Source: an uncultured Collinsella sp. (GTDB lineage Bacteria; Actinomycetota; Coriobacteriia; Coriobacteriales; Coriobacteriaceae). From it: DNA of 64,000 bases. Positions 36,603 through 44,693 of the stretch are shown here, piece by piece; the stretch's first letter is position 1, and every line of letters begins with the position of its first letter. The stretch is from assembly GCA_934654775.1 (NCBI GenBank), contig CAKUGR010000010.1, forward strand, positions 1 through 64,000. Direction: 5' to 3'. The translations under genes were made by a program, and so were the position numbers. The notes beneath the pieces are model-generated. The model did not search any database, was not told the DNA's origin, and worked only from the letters and a program-made list of their open reading frames with translations.

Positions 36603-36637
36603 AGAAAAGCGGCCGAGGATGTTGTCCTCGGCCGCTT
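36603..36637 (-). terminator. Terminator of the 36673 zinc-ribbon gene
   Basis: AGCGGCCGAGGA and TCCTCGGCCGCT form a perfect 12-bp stem followed by TTTCTTTTTC on the minus strand. Confidence 0.9.
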
Positions 36638-36672
36638 TGGGTCACGAATCGGTCGTATTGAGCGCCGGTTTT

Positions 36673-37551
36673 CTAGTGAGCCGACAGAACAGTCTGCTCG
36701 CGCAGCACAAAGGTGAGCACGGCGGCGGCAAAGGCAAACAGCGCCATAAAGATGGGAGTGGTGGCCGGCGAGCCGACAGCGCTCATCATGTTGGCGTACA
36801 GCAACTCAAAAGCCAGCACCGAGAGCACCATGAGGCCGCAGCCGGCAGGAAGCACAACCTTGAGGCCACGGGTGAGATAGAGGACGATGCCGGCGATCGA
36901 GGCGAGCATGCCGAGGGCCCAAAAGGCGGTAACGGCCATTGAGATAAAGGAGACGCCGCCGGAGGAAACCTTGCCGTAGTTGGGGTTAGTGATGCCCACA
37001 ACATGACCGTGGCCCGAGTCGGAATAGTCATCGTAGTAGGAGCTGCTCAGCGAGCTGGCGAGATCGGACGCCGAGTCGTACATGCTCTGGTAGGTAACGG
37101 CAACCTCGCCGGCCTTGCCCAGGCTCCATACGTTGTAGCTCTCGTCAAAGCCCAGACTCGACGAATAGTCGGTGTTCTGGCCGGCGAGCTGGCTTAGGAA
37201 ATTGGCACCCTGGCTCGCGTAGCTCGAGGCCTGCACCACCGTGGGCGAGATGCTAAACCACGGCATAAAGGAAAGGACGATCGCGACCACCGCAAGAGCG
37301 CAAGGGATGATGCGGGCGATGGACAGGGCCGGGTGCACGGCAGAGGCGGGAGCCGCCGCGTGCATGGCAGGCGCTGCGGAAAAGACGGGGGCCGCCTGGG
37401 GCTGAGCGGTGTACTGGGGCTGGCTCGGCGCAGCCTGGACGTGAGCGGCGGCATGCGCGGGAGCAGAAGCCGTGGCCTGCATCTGATGGCCGCAAACAGG
37501 GCAGAAACGAGCGCCGTCGTCGATCTTGGCGCCACAACCGGGGCAGAACAT
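36673..37551 (-). CDS. Zinc-ribbon protein with four membrane spans (292 aa)
   Basis: A zinc ribbon (CPGCGAKIDDG...CPVCGHQ, residues 3-22) and an Ala/Pro/Gln linker precede four spans at about 82-102, 200-222, 227-250 and 262-285. A loop of about 95 residues between spans one and two is rich in Ser and Tyr and probably outside. It is a paralogue of the 21442 gene in layout. ATG 37551 (MFCPGCG) is preferred for its family-typical start, with GGAGG upstream. Operator site 7 lies 87 bp upstream with a hairpin between them. Confidence 0.8.
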   Translation of the reverse strand: MFCPGCGAKIDDGARFCPVCGHQMQATASAPAHAAAHVQAAPSQPQYTAQPQAAPVFSAAPAMHAAAPASAVHPALSIARIIPCALAVVAIVLSFMPWFSISPTVVQASSYASQGANFLSQLAGQNTDYSSSLGFDESYNVWSLGKAGEVAVTYQSMYDSASDLASSLSSSYYDDYSDSGHGHVVGITNPNYGKVSSGGVSFISMAVTAFWALGMLASIAGIVLYLTRGLKVVLPAGCGLMVLSVLAFELLYANMMSAVGSPATTPIFMALFAFAAAVLTFVLREQTVLSAH

Positions 37552-37581
37552 ATCGGTTACCTCCTTGGGGTCGAACAACAA

Positions 37582-37610
37582 GTCGTGCGGACCTTTGGGG
37601 CCCGCACGAC
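37582..37610 (-). promoter_or_regulatory. Leader hairpin of the 36673 gene
   Basis: GTCGTGCGG and CCGCACGAC pair around a GC-rich centre, between operator site 7 and the start codon. It could alternatively be a weak terminator of the 37707 gene, but it has no good T-tract. Confidence 0.4.
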
Positions 37611-37637
37611 CATATTCACCGCTGCTGCCGCAAAGTT

Positions 37638-37647
37638 GTTGCGCAAC
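37638..37647. promoter_or_regulatory. GTTGCGCAAC operator, site 7
   Basis: An exact palindrome lies 87 bp before the gene at 37551. In gene orientation it reads ATGTTGCGCAACAACTTT; a -10-like GAATAT lies about 20 bp on. Confidence 0.65.
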
Positions 37648-37706
37648 ATGAAAAAGTTTTTGAGGTATCGTCCCCGACTGTCTAAGCCACGGTCAGACAC
37701 TGCCGA

Positions 37707-38240
37707 TTACGCCAACTTGTGGCCACAATTCATGCAGAAGGCGTGACCCGCCTGGATGGGCGCGCCGCACGCGGGGCATACGGCCGCACCATCGGCAGGA
37801 GCAACCTGAGCCTCGACCGGCGTGGGGGCCGCCTGGGCCTGGCGAGCCAGCTCGGCCTGAATCTCGGCCATCGACTTACCGCAACCCGAGCAAAACATGA
37901 CGGACTGCTGCAGACGGTTGTGGCAAAACGGACAATCGATGAATGCAGAAGCATAGGCCGCCGCCTGCGCTTGGCGCTCGAGCTCGTCGATCTGGGCCTG
38001 AAGCTGAGCACGCTCGTTGTCGATTGCGGCGATGCCGTCAAAAAGCTCCTCGCGGCCCTGACGCAGCTCGGTGTTGTCCTTGGTCGCCTCGTACAGGCTG
38101 GCACCCAGCTGGCCGGCAAGCTGCTGGCGGCGCTTAAGGGCGTCATTCATCTGGCTCTTGATCCTGTTAACCTGCAGGGCACGGTTGGCATCCGAAGCCG
38201 TACGATCGAGCGATGCCTGCATCTCATCAAGAAAACCCAT
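37707..38240 (-). CDS. Coiled-coil protein with two C-terminal zinc ribbons (177 aa)
   Basis: Residues about 1-95 are a heptad-rich helix (QAQIDELERQAQAAA). A first CxxC pair (CPFCHNRLQQSVMFCSGCG) lies at about 103-121 and a second (CPACGAPIQAGHAFCMNCG) at about 155-173. There is no membrane span. It is the only cluster member with the ribbons at the end, and it may scaffold the membrane zinc-ribbon proteins; this is inference. ATG 38240 follows AAAGGACCCACC. The gap to the divergent kinase gene is 225 bp, with no clear palindrome. Confidence 0.8.
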   Translation of the reverse strand: MGFLDEMQASLDRTASDANRALQVNRIKSQMNDALKRRQQLAGQLGASLYEATKDNTELRQGREELFDGIAAIDNERAQLQAQIDELERQAQAAAYASAFIDCPFCHNRLQQSVMFCSGCGKSMAEIQAELARQAQAAPTPVEAQVAPADGAAVCPACGAPIQAGHAFCMNCGHKLA

Positions 38241-38465
38241 GGTGGGTCCTTTCTCGTCTAGGTATAAGGGCGCGGTGGCCCCCTCTCAAATGCGCCCATC
38301 ATCGCACAGCGGCAGCACATCTGCACGCAAAACGGTGTTTTTCAACAGCGCCGCAACCGCGAATGAGAGAAACTAGCCATATTATTGGACATTGCGCGCG
38401 AAAGCGGACGGCAATTGCGCCGTCGCCGCCCGCGCCTCATCACGACCGACACTCAGGGGGCGAAG

Positions 38466-40985
38466 ATGGACAATCAAGGACAGCAGGAGCTCATCGTGCT
38501 CGACACGTTTGAGCCCGCGGTTGCCTTTGATCCCGCCAAGCGCGACGAATCGCGCCGCCGCTTCTCGATGTTCCTCGTCCAAAGCGAGGCCGGCCAGGGC
38601 GGCACGGGCGTAGTCCAGCGTGCCACCAACACCGCCGGCGAGATCTTTGCCATCAAGCGCCTGCACGTGAGCGACACCACGGACGAGCGCATCGCCGCCG
38701 GCATGCGCGCCGTGCTGTTCGAGGAATATCGCAACCAGCTCACCGTCTCGCACCTTAAGGGCTTTCCACGCGTATACGGCTATGGCACCAGCGCCGGCGA
38801 GCCGCTCATCGTCATGGAATGGGTCGAGGGCTCCACGCTCAAACACATCACCCCGCAGCTCCCCCACGAAGACGGCGGCGTACGCGGCGACGCGGTAGCG
38901 GCCATCGGTGTTGCCGTGCTCTCCATTCTCAATAACGTACGGCACCTGGACACGGGCGTTGCACACCGCGATATCTCGCCGCGCAATATCATGATCGCCA
39001 CGAGCGAGCGCTCGCTCCAAGACCAGCTCGCCACACTCGACTTTGATATCCGCCTCATCGACTTTGGCAGTTCGACGGCGCTCAATCCCATCGACCCCAC
39101 CTTTACCGTGCGCGCCGACGTCTGGCGCGGCGGCACGCCCGAGTATGCGCCGCCCGAGATGCTCACCCACGATATCGCGGGCATCGAGACCAGGCGCCTG
39201 AGCCCCACGGTCGACATCTACGCGCTCTCGAGCGTGCTCTACGAGCTGTACTGCGGGCATACCCCGTTTAACCTGCAGGCGCTGGGCACCGCATCGCCCT
39301 ACCGCGTCAAAACCGAAACCGCCTTTGAAATGCCACAGGCCCGCACGACCGCCGACGAGGCGCTCGTCAGCATTATCGTGGCGGGACTCGCCGTCGACCA
39401 AGAGCGGCGCCCCTCCGTTGAGCAAATGCTCGACCTGCTGCGCCGCTGGCAATCGAGCGAGCTGGGCGACTGGCCCACGCCCGAGCCGGTCTGGGGCAAC
39501 AGGGCCATGGATGCCCAGACCACCTACATTGGCCCGGGGGCAAGTGTCGACGAGCCCGTGCCGGCCACCTTCGATACCGCGCAGCCCGTCATGTTCCCGC
39601 TGGATGACGATGACGCCGCCGCTCCGGTTGACCCGTTTGCGACCGCATCCGATGTCGCCGCCGAAGGCGCCCCGCTCGACAACGGGCAACAGAACCGCTC
39701 GTCTTACCTGCCCGTACCAGTCGTGCTCGAAGCACCCCGGACAGCCTATGGCGCCGATGCCGCCGCGCAAAACGCGATCTTTGGCGGCGCCGCGGCAGGC
39801 CCTTCCGCCTCCGCTGACTCCGCTGCCCCTGCCGGCCTTTCCTCGACAGCGTCCGCAGCCACCACGACGGCCACGGCGGCAACGTCCGTCTCGCGCCGCG
39901 CTTTTCTCGCAGCGGGGGGCCTCACCTTTACGGCACTTGTCGGTGGCGGCGCCTACCTGCTGTCGCGTAACCTACACAATGGCAACGACACCGCGGTTGC
40001 GGCAGACGCCAAAAGCGACGACAGCTCGTCCAAAAGCAAAGAAGGCAGCGACTCCGACGCTTCGGACAGCTCCGACACCTCCGCAACGTCGTCTAACACC
40101 ATCAGCGTGGAGATGCGCTATGCCGCCCAAAGCGACGGCAAGTGGGGACTGATCGACGACACCGGCACCTGGAAGGTCAAACCGACCTACAGCGACATGC
40201 GGCTCTACGGAGCCGGCCTTGCCGCCGCATTCGATTCCGCCTCCGGCATGTGGGGTTACATCGACCAGGACGGAAACTGGGCCATCGAGCCGCAGCTCTC
40301 GGACACCCGGCCCTTCAACGACTACGGCGCCGTCGCCCAAGATACGCAGACCAGCTTTTGGGGCGTGCTCAACCGCCAGGGCAAATGGATCGTCGATGCC
40401 AAGTACTACGCCATGGGCGATATGGTGCTGGGCAACTTTGTCCCCTATCGCTCGAGCAACGAAGAGGACAGCTGGGGCTACATCTATATCAAGACCGGCA
40501 AGCGCAACGACGTGCCGCCGACCTTTAGGGGCTTGGGCGGCTGGGACTCGGCAAACGGCCTGGGGCCCGCGACGCAGGACGGCACCACCTGGGGCTACAT
40601 CAACGGCTACGGCCAGTGGAAGATCGAGCCGCAGTTTAAGGCCGCCCGCCGCTTTGCCAGCAACCGCGCCGCGGTGCAGTTCGACGACGGCTCGTGGGGC
40701 TATATTCTGCCCGACGGCACACGCGCGTTCTCCGCCACTTTTGCCGAGGCACGCGAGTTCGCCAACGGCTGGGCGCCCGTCAAGGACCAGGTCACCGGCC
40801 TATGGGGCTGCTCGACGGTGAGCGGCGCCTGGCAAGTCGAACCCAAGTTCCGCGCCATGGGCGACATCTTCTACACCTCCACTGACGTGTTTTTGCCCGT
40901 ACAGGACAACGACAGCGGCAAATGGGGCGTGCTCGACGACGCCGGCGACTGGCGCGTTATGCCCAAATTCGACGCGATTATCTAG
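38466..40985 (+). CDS. Ser/Thr kinase with internal Tat-like anchor and WG repeats (839 aa)
   Basis: The kinase domain (about 40-330) has AIKRLHV, an intact catalytic loop (AHRDISPRNIM) and IDFGSS, with TPEYAPPEML after it. A low-complexity linker holds QTTYIG. At 476-480 the sequence SRRAFLAAGG precedes a span (to about 500), which matches the Tat consensus S-R-R-x-F-L although it is internal. A Ser/Asp stretch leads to about six WG repeats (KWGLIDDTGTWKVKPTY, MWGYIDQDGNWAIEPQ and so on), probably outside. ATG 38466 follows AGGGGGCG. It shares its plan with the 42187 kinase. Confidence 0.9.
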   Translation: MDNQGQQELIVLDTFEPAVAFDPAKRDESRRRFSMFLVQSEAGQGGTGVVQRATNTAGEIFAIKRLHVSDTTDERIAAGMRAVLFEEYRNQLTVSHLKGFPRVYGYGTSAGEPLIVMEWVEGSTLKHITPQLPHEDGGVRGDAVAAIGVAVLSILNNVRHLDTGVAHRDISPRNIMIATSERSLQDQLATLDFDIRLIDFGSSTALNPIDPTFTVRADVWRGGTPEYAPPEMLTHDIAGIETRRLSPTVDIYALSSVLYELYCGHTPFNLQALGTASPYRVKTETAFEMPQARTTADEALVSIIVAGLAVDQERRPSVEQMLDLLRRWQSSELGDWPTPEPVWGNRAMDAQTTYIGPGASVDEPVPATFDTAQPVMFPLDDDDAAAPVDPFATASDVAAEGAPLDNGQQNRSSYLPVPVVLEAPRTAYGADAAAQNAIFGGAAAGPSASADSAAPAGLSSTASAATTTATAATSVSRRAFLAAGGLTFTALVGGGAYLLSRNLHNGNDTAVAADAKSDDSSSKSKEGSDSDASDSSDTSATSSNTISVEMRYAAQSDGKWGLIDDTGTWKVKPTYSDMRLYGAGLAAAFDSASGMWGYIDQDGNWAIEPQLSDTRPFNDYGAVAQDTQTSFWGVLNRQGKWIVDAKYYAMGDMVLGNFVPYRSSNEEDSWGYIYIKTGKRNDVPPTFRGLGGWDSANGLGPATQDGTTWGYINGYGQWKIEPQFKAARRFASNRAAVQFDDGSWGYILPDGTRAFSATFAEAREFANGWAPVKDQVTGLWGCSTVSGAWQVEPKFRAMGDIFYTSTDVFLPVQDNDSGKWGVLDDAGDWRVMPKFDAII

Positions 40986-41127
40986 CGCCAGCGCCCCAGC
41001 CCGTTTATAGCAATGTAAAGACGGCGTTGACGTGCATGTTTTAGTCCGCCCAATCGGATATAGTAGATTGAACTGTCAAACTGCATGCAAGTTCGGTCTG
41101 CGTGCTGCAACCGCAAGGAGGGGACCA

Positions 41128-42090
41128 ATGGATCGAGAGACACCGCGCTCCGTCATGTTCGACGATCTGCGCAAGTTCGGCGGAATCACCAATCGCGATA
41201 CTGCTTGGATGCTGCTGCGCTCCACCCCTATGGCCGGTGGCAAAGCACCACGCGACCGCGTGGACGAGCGAACGTTCCTATCGCGCGAGGTTGTTCACGC
41301 CCCCGTCGAGCGTCCGCGCCCCGAGCTGTTTGCCGATATCACCCAGACGGCCCAAAACATCACCGCTCGCCTGATCTCCAACCTCGGTGGTAATGAGATG
41401 GCTCGTGCCATGGTGGCAGAGCACTATAGCGGCGAGGCTGCCGACGCCATGCGCGAGTCGCTGAGCGTCTATGGTCTCGACGACCGCATCTACCGCAACG
41501 CCTGCGATCGCATCGCCGCGCCCGGCACCACGGCCGCCGATTGCGCCCTGCCGCTGGTCACGCTGTTTGTGGCGTGCGGTTGCCTATGCGACCCCCAAGC
41601 CGCCGTACAGGTGACCGAGACGCTCATCGCCGACAAGATGGGCGGGCACTTCTCCACCACCGAGCTCAGCGTAGGCGAAGGCTTTACCGCCACCGTCGAG
41701 CCCGAGGTCAAGCATGCCGAGCGCCTGGGCCTCATCCGCATTGTGGGTAACGCCGCCAAGCCTCCGCTGTACCCGCTCAACGAAGGCGAGGGCGGCACCG
41801 TAATCGGTTCGCTCGCCACGGGCACCGGCGCCATCACCGATGTCGACCGCGATGTCTCGCGCCGCCACGCACGCGTCTTTGCCAAGGACGGCTACTGGTA
41901 CGTGCAGGGTCTGGGTTCCACCAACGGCACCGTGCTCATCTCGGGCGCGGATATGTCCCAGCACGTGGTCGAGCCGCCGCGTCATACACGCAGACCCGGC
42001 GTCGAATACCCGCCCGTTCCCCTGTGGCACAGCGACACCATTTGCTTAGGTGCCACGACCCGTTTTTTGGTTATGAAACTCGCAATCTAG
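41128..42090 (+). CDS. FHA-domain protein (320 aa)
   Basis: The first 190 residues have no clear family; a middle part (AAVQVTETLIADKMGG) is helical. The C-terminal FHA-like domain (about 210-320) has IGSLATGTGAI, VSRRHARVFA and GSTNGTVLIS. There is no membrane span. It sits between two kinase genes on the same strand, with AAGGAGGGG in front of ATG 41128. It probably reads phosphothreonine made by one of them. Confidence 0.85.
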   Translation: MDRETPRSVMFDDLRKFGGITNRDTAWMLLRSTPMAGGKAPRDRVDERTFLSREVVHAPVERPRPELFADITQTAQNITARLISNLGGNEMARAMVAEHYSGEAADAMRESLSVYGLDDRIYRNACDRIAAPGTTAADCALPLVTLFVACGCLCDPQAAVQVTETLIADKMGGHFSTTELSVGEGFTATVEPEVKHAERLGLIRIVGNAAKPPLYPLNEGEGGTVIGSLATGTGAITDVDRDVSRRHARVFAKDGYWYVQGLGSTNGTVLISGADMSQHVVEPPRHTRRPGVEYPPVPLWHSDTICLGATTRFLVMKLAI

Positions 42091-42091
42091 T

Positions 42092-42172
42092 GTTGCGCCC
42101 GGCGCCGTGCATGGCGAACCGGGCGCAACGTGTATTTGGCAAGAAGTGTTGCGTCCGTGCCCGCAACACCAC
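42092..42172. repeat. Two hairpins between the FHA and kinase genes
   Basis: TTGCGCCCGG pairs with CCGGGCGCAA (42095-42128), and GTGTTGCG pairs with CGCAACAC nearby (42147-42170). Both stems hold TTGCG half-sites like the GTTGCGCAAC motif but with long centres. They could be an attenuator or weak terminator; no T-tract follows. Confidence 0.4.
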
Positions 42173-42186
42173 AAGGTAAGGTCACC

Positions 42187-44286
42187 ATGGCAGATACCAC
42201 CCCGCAGCCCGATTCAACGACGGTTCTCTTTCAGCTCGAATCGTTCGACACCGCCGCCCCCGTCAATCCCGCCGACGAGGAACTCGCCAAGCGCCGCTTT
42301 ATGACGCTCATGGTCTCGGCCGGCCGTTCCTCGCACGGCAACACGGGCCTTGTGCTGCCGGCGCATAACACCTCAAACGAGCGCTTCGCCGTCAAGGTGC
42401 TCTCGGACAACACGCTCGTGCGCGCGCTGAGCACCAACACGCCGTCGCGCACAGCGGACGAATCCGCTATGCACCTGGCAAACACCGCCGCGCTCTTTGA
42501 GGAATACCGAAACCTCTGCCGCGTGTCGCACTTGCGCGGGTTTCCCCGCGTCTATGGCTATGGCACGTGCCAGGGCGAACCACTCATCCTTATGGAGTGG
42601 ATCGAGGGCACGTCGCTCGACAAAGCAGCTAGTATGCTGCCACATGATGGCGAGGGCGTGACTTGTGCCGCCACCGCATCGGTAGGCTGCGCTGTGCTGG
42701 GCACGCTGCTGTCGACCCAAAACCTCGAGACGCCGCTTGTACACCGCGACCTGTCGCCCGCGAACATCATGTTCCGCACCAACGAACTTGGCATCGACGA
42801 GCAAGTGCAGACGCTGGCGTTTAAGCCATGTCTGGTCGATATGGGCTCCTCGGTCCCGGCCCTGGGTGGCGACACGCTCACGCAGCGCGCCGACATTTGG
42901 CGCTATGCCACACCGGCATACGCCGCGCCCGAAATGCTCACCCGCGATATTCCCAACATTGCCGAGCTGCGCCGCTCGCCCGCCGTCGACGTATATGCCA
43001 TCGCGAGCATCCTCTACGAGCTCTACAGCGGGCACACCCCCTTTAGGGCTGCCAGGCACCAAGCGCGTGAGGTCTGCTCGTATTACCTGCTCAAGACGCA
43101 AAACGAACCCGAGCCGCTCGTTGCCCACAAGGGTGACGACCAGGCTTTTGCCGACCTTATCATGTCGTGTCTCGCGACCGACCAGGCATCGCGCCCCAGC
43201 GAGCGCGAGTTCTACGAAGGCTTGCTGGCATTCGCCCCCGACCTGGGCGAATCGGCCGTGAGCACACCGGGACTCTCCAACCAGCCCATCAACATCGATG
43301 CCGGCGCGCACCTTAAGGTCGATGTCGCCGGTGACCGTGCCCGGGCGCTTTTGGAGCAGGCCCGTCGCGATGCCATGACCCGTCGCCGGTTTATTATCGG
43401 CAGCGTCGTCGCAGTCGCCGCAGGACTCGGCGTTATCGGAGCTGCAACCAACGGCTTTGGCATTCCCGATTACCTCGACGGCATTCGTGGATCGATTGAC
43501 GACTATACCTGGGACCAGCTGCAGGAAATCTCGCTCAAAATTAAGAACGCCGAGACCCGCAGCGAGGCGCGCGAGATTGCCCGGCGCCATCACCTGCTTG
43601 ATGCCGACGGACGCATCCCCTATCCGTGCACCAAACACATGCGGCTCACCAACGGACTCGAAGTCGGAGCACAGCTTGTGGGCATCCGCCACGACGAGCT
43701 TCTGGACGGAACGGGCAAAGCCGGGCTGTCGTTTATCTTTGACGCCGGCATTGCCGAGCGCAACGCCGCGGAGCGCCCGCTCAACAGCGGTTGGGCCGAT
43801 TGCGAACTGCGCGAATGGCTCGACGAGGACGGCATTGAGCTGCTGCCCAAGGAGCTACGATCGGTTATTAAGCCGGTCAAGAAGGTCTCGAATAACGTGG
43901 GCGCCGCCGATAGCGATTCGTGCCTGTCCGAGCTACCCGCGACCCTTTGGCTTCCCGCCATGGTCGAAATCTCGGGCGATCAGCCACCCGAGTCATTTGC
44001 CGAAGACTATCACTACCTGGCCGATATCTACAACGGCGAGGGCGAGGAGTATCAGCTGTTCCGCGAGCTTAAGGTGAGCCCGTATTCCACCAACTCGACC
44101 ATGGTGCGCCAGTGGAAGGGCAAGGACACCTGCTGGTGGGAGCGCACGGTGAGTCCCGACACGTCGGACGAGAAGGGCACGACCTATATCAACCGTGTCG
44201 GCGACGACGGAGGCGTCTTTATGTACGCCACCCCTGCGAGTAAGCCGGACAAGCGGACCTGCGTGATTCCTGGATTCTGTATCTAG
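42187..44286 (+). CDS. Ser/Thr kinase with internal Tat-like anchor and DUF6273-like end (699 aa)
   Basis: An N-terminal TTVL motif (residues 11-14) precedes the kinase domain (about 30-340) with FAVKVLSD, VHRDLSPANIMF and DMG in place of DFG, then YAAPEMLTRDI. At 398-402 TRRRF precedes a span (to about 425), again Tat-like. The external part (about 440-699) resembles DUF6273, with WADCELREWLDED and LPATLWLPAM. ATG 42187 follows AAGGTAAGG. The kinase half is closely similar to the 38466 kinase (GFPRVYGYGT in both), pointing to duplication with exchange of the sensor end. Confidence 0.9.
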   Translation: MADTTPQPDSTTVLFQLESFDTAAPVNPADEELAKRRFMTLMVSAGRSSHGNTGLVLPAHNTSNERFAVKVLSDNTLVRALSTNTPSRTADESAMHLANTAALFEEYRNLCRVSHLRGFPRVYGYGTCQGEPLILMEWIEGTSLDKAASMLPHDGEGVTCAATASVGCAVLGTLLSTQNLETPLVHRDLSPANIMFRTNELGIDEQVQTLAFKPCLVDMGSSVPALGGDTLTQRADIWRYATPAYAAPEMLTRDIPNIAELRRSPAVDVYAIASILYELYSGHTPFRAARHQAREVCSYYLLKTQNEPEPLVAHKGDDQAFADLIMSCLATDQASRPSEREFYEGLLAFAPDLGESAVSTPGLSNQPINIDAGAHLKVDVAGDRARALLEQARRDAMTRRRFIIGSVVAVAAGLGVIGAATNGFGIPDYLDGIRGSIDDYTWDQLQEISLKIKNAETRSEAREIARRHHLLDADGRIPYPCTKHMRLTNGLEVGAQLVGIRHDELLDGTGKAGLSFIFDAGIAERNAAERPLNSGWADCELREWLDEDGIELLPKELRSVIKPVKKVSNNVGAADSDSCLSELPATLWLPAMVEISGDQPPESFAEDYHYLADIYNGEGEEYQLFRELKVSPYSTNSTMVRQWKGKDTCWWERTVSPDTSDEKGTTYINRVGDDGGVFMYATPASKPDKRTCVIPGFCI

Positions 44287-44326
44287 AGGCGGAGAGCTGC
44301 GGCGGGGCTCCCGGCCCCGGCGTTTA

Positions 44327-44542
44327 TCTCAATCTGTAACATCTAGGACCCAAATACCGGCCTAACTGTTACAGATTGAGATGTTGAGTTGTGGCTCGGC
44401 GGAATGTCTCGATCTGTAACAGTTAGAGGTCTTTTTCCCTGCTAGATGTTACAGATTGAGATGTTAGGTTGACGGTCGAACGGTTTGTCTCGATCTGTAA
44501 CAGTAACTCGGCAAAATCGGGTCTTGTTGTTACAGATTGAGA
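44327..44542. repeat. Family A array 3 (three hairpin units)
   Basis: Units begin at 44327, 44407 and 44488, between the kinase stop and the copA promoter. Arms are mostly perfect (TCTCGATCTGTAACA and TGTTACAGATTGAGA). Confidence 0.9.
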
Positions 44543-44615
44543 TGAAGGGCTGGATTGGCCGCTGGCCCGGCAGCTGACCCTTCTGTAACGAAATGTCATA
44601 CATTTTCATCCCCAC

Positions 44616-44646
44616 TGGACACCCCCAGGGGGTATGGGTGTATAGT
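44616..44646 (+). promoter_or_regulatory. copA promoter with CsoR-like operator
   Basis: A -35-like TGGACA (44616) and -10 TATAGT (44641) are 19 bp apart. The spacer holds ACCCCCAGGGGGTATGGGT, a C-run/G-run palindrome of the CsoR type. The long spacer is also seen in MerR-type promoters, but the csoR-like gene nearby favours CsoR repression. Confidence 0.55.
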
Positions 44647-44693
44647 ATCGGCAGGTTAACATTTCCGACATTACGTCACAGAAAGGAGAAGCC

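Noticed and set aside
42095..42170. Further GTTGCGCAAC operators before the 42187 kinase
   Set aside because: Only half-sites with long centres are present; they pair as hairpins and are not the exact decamer.
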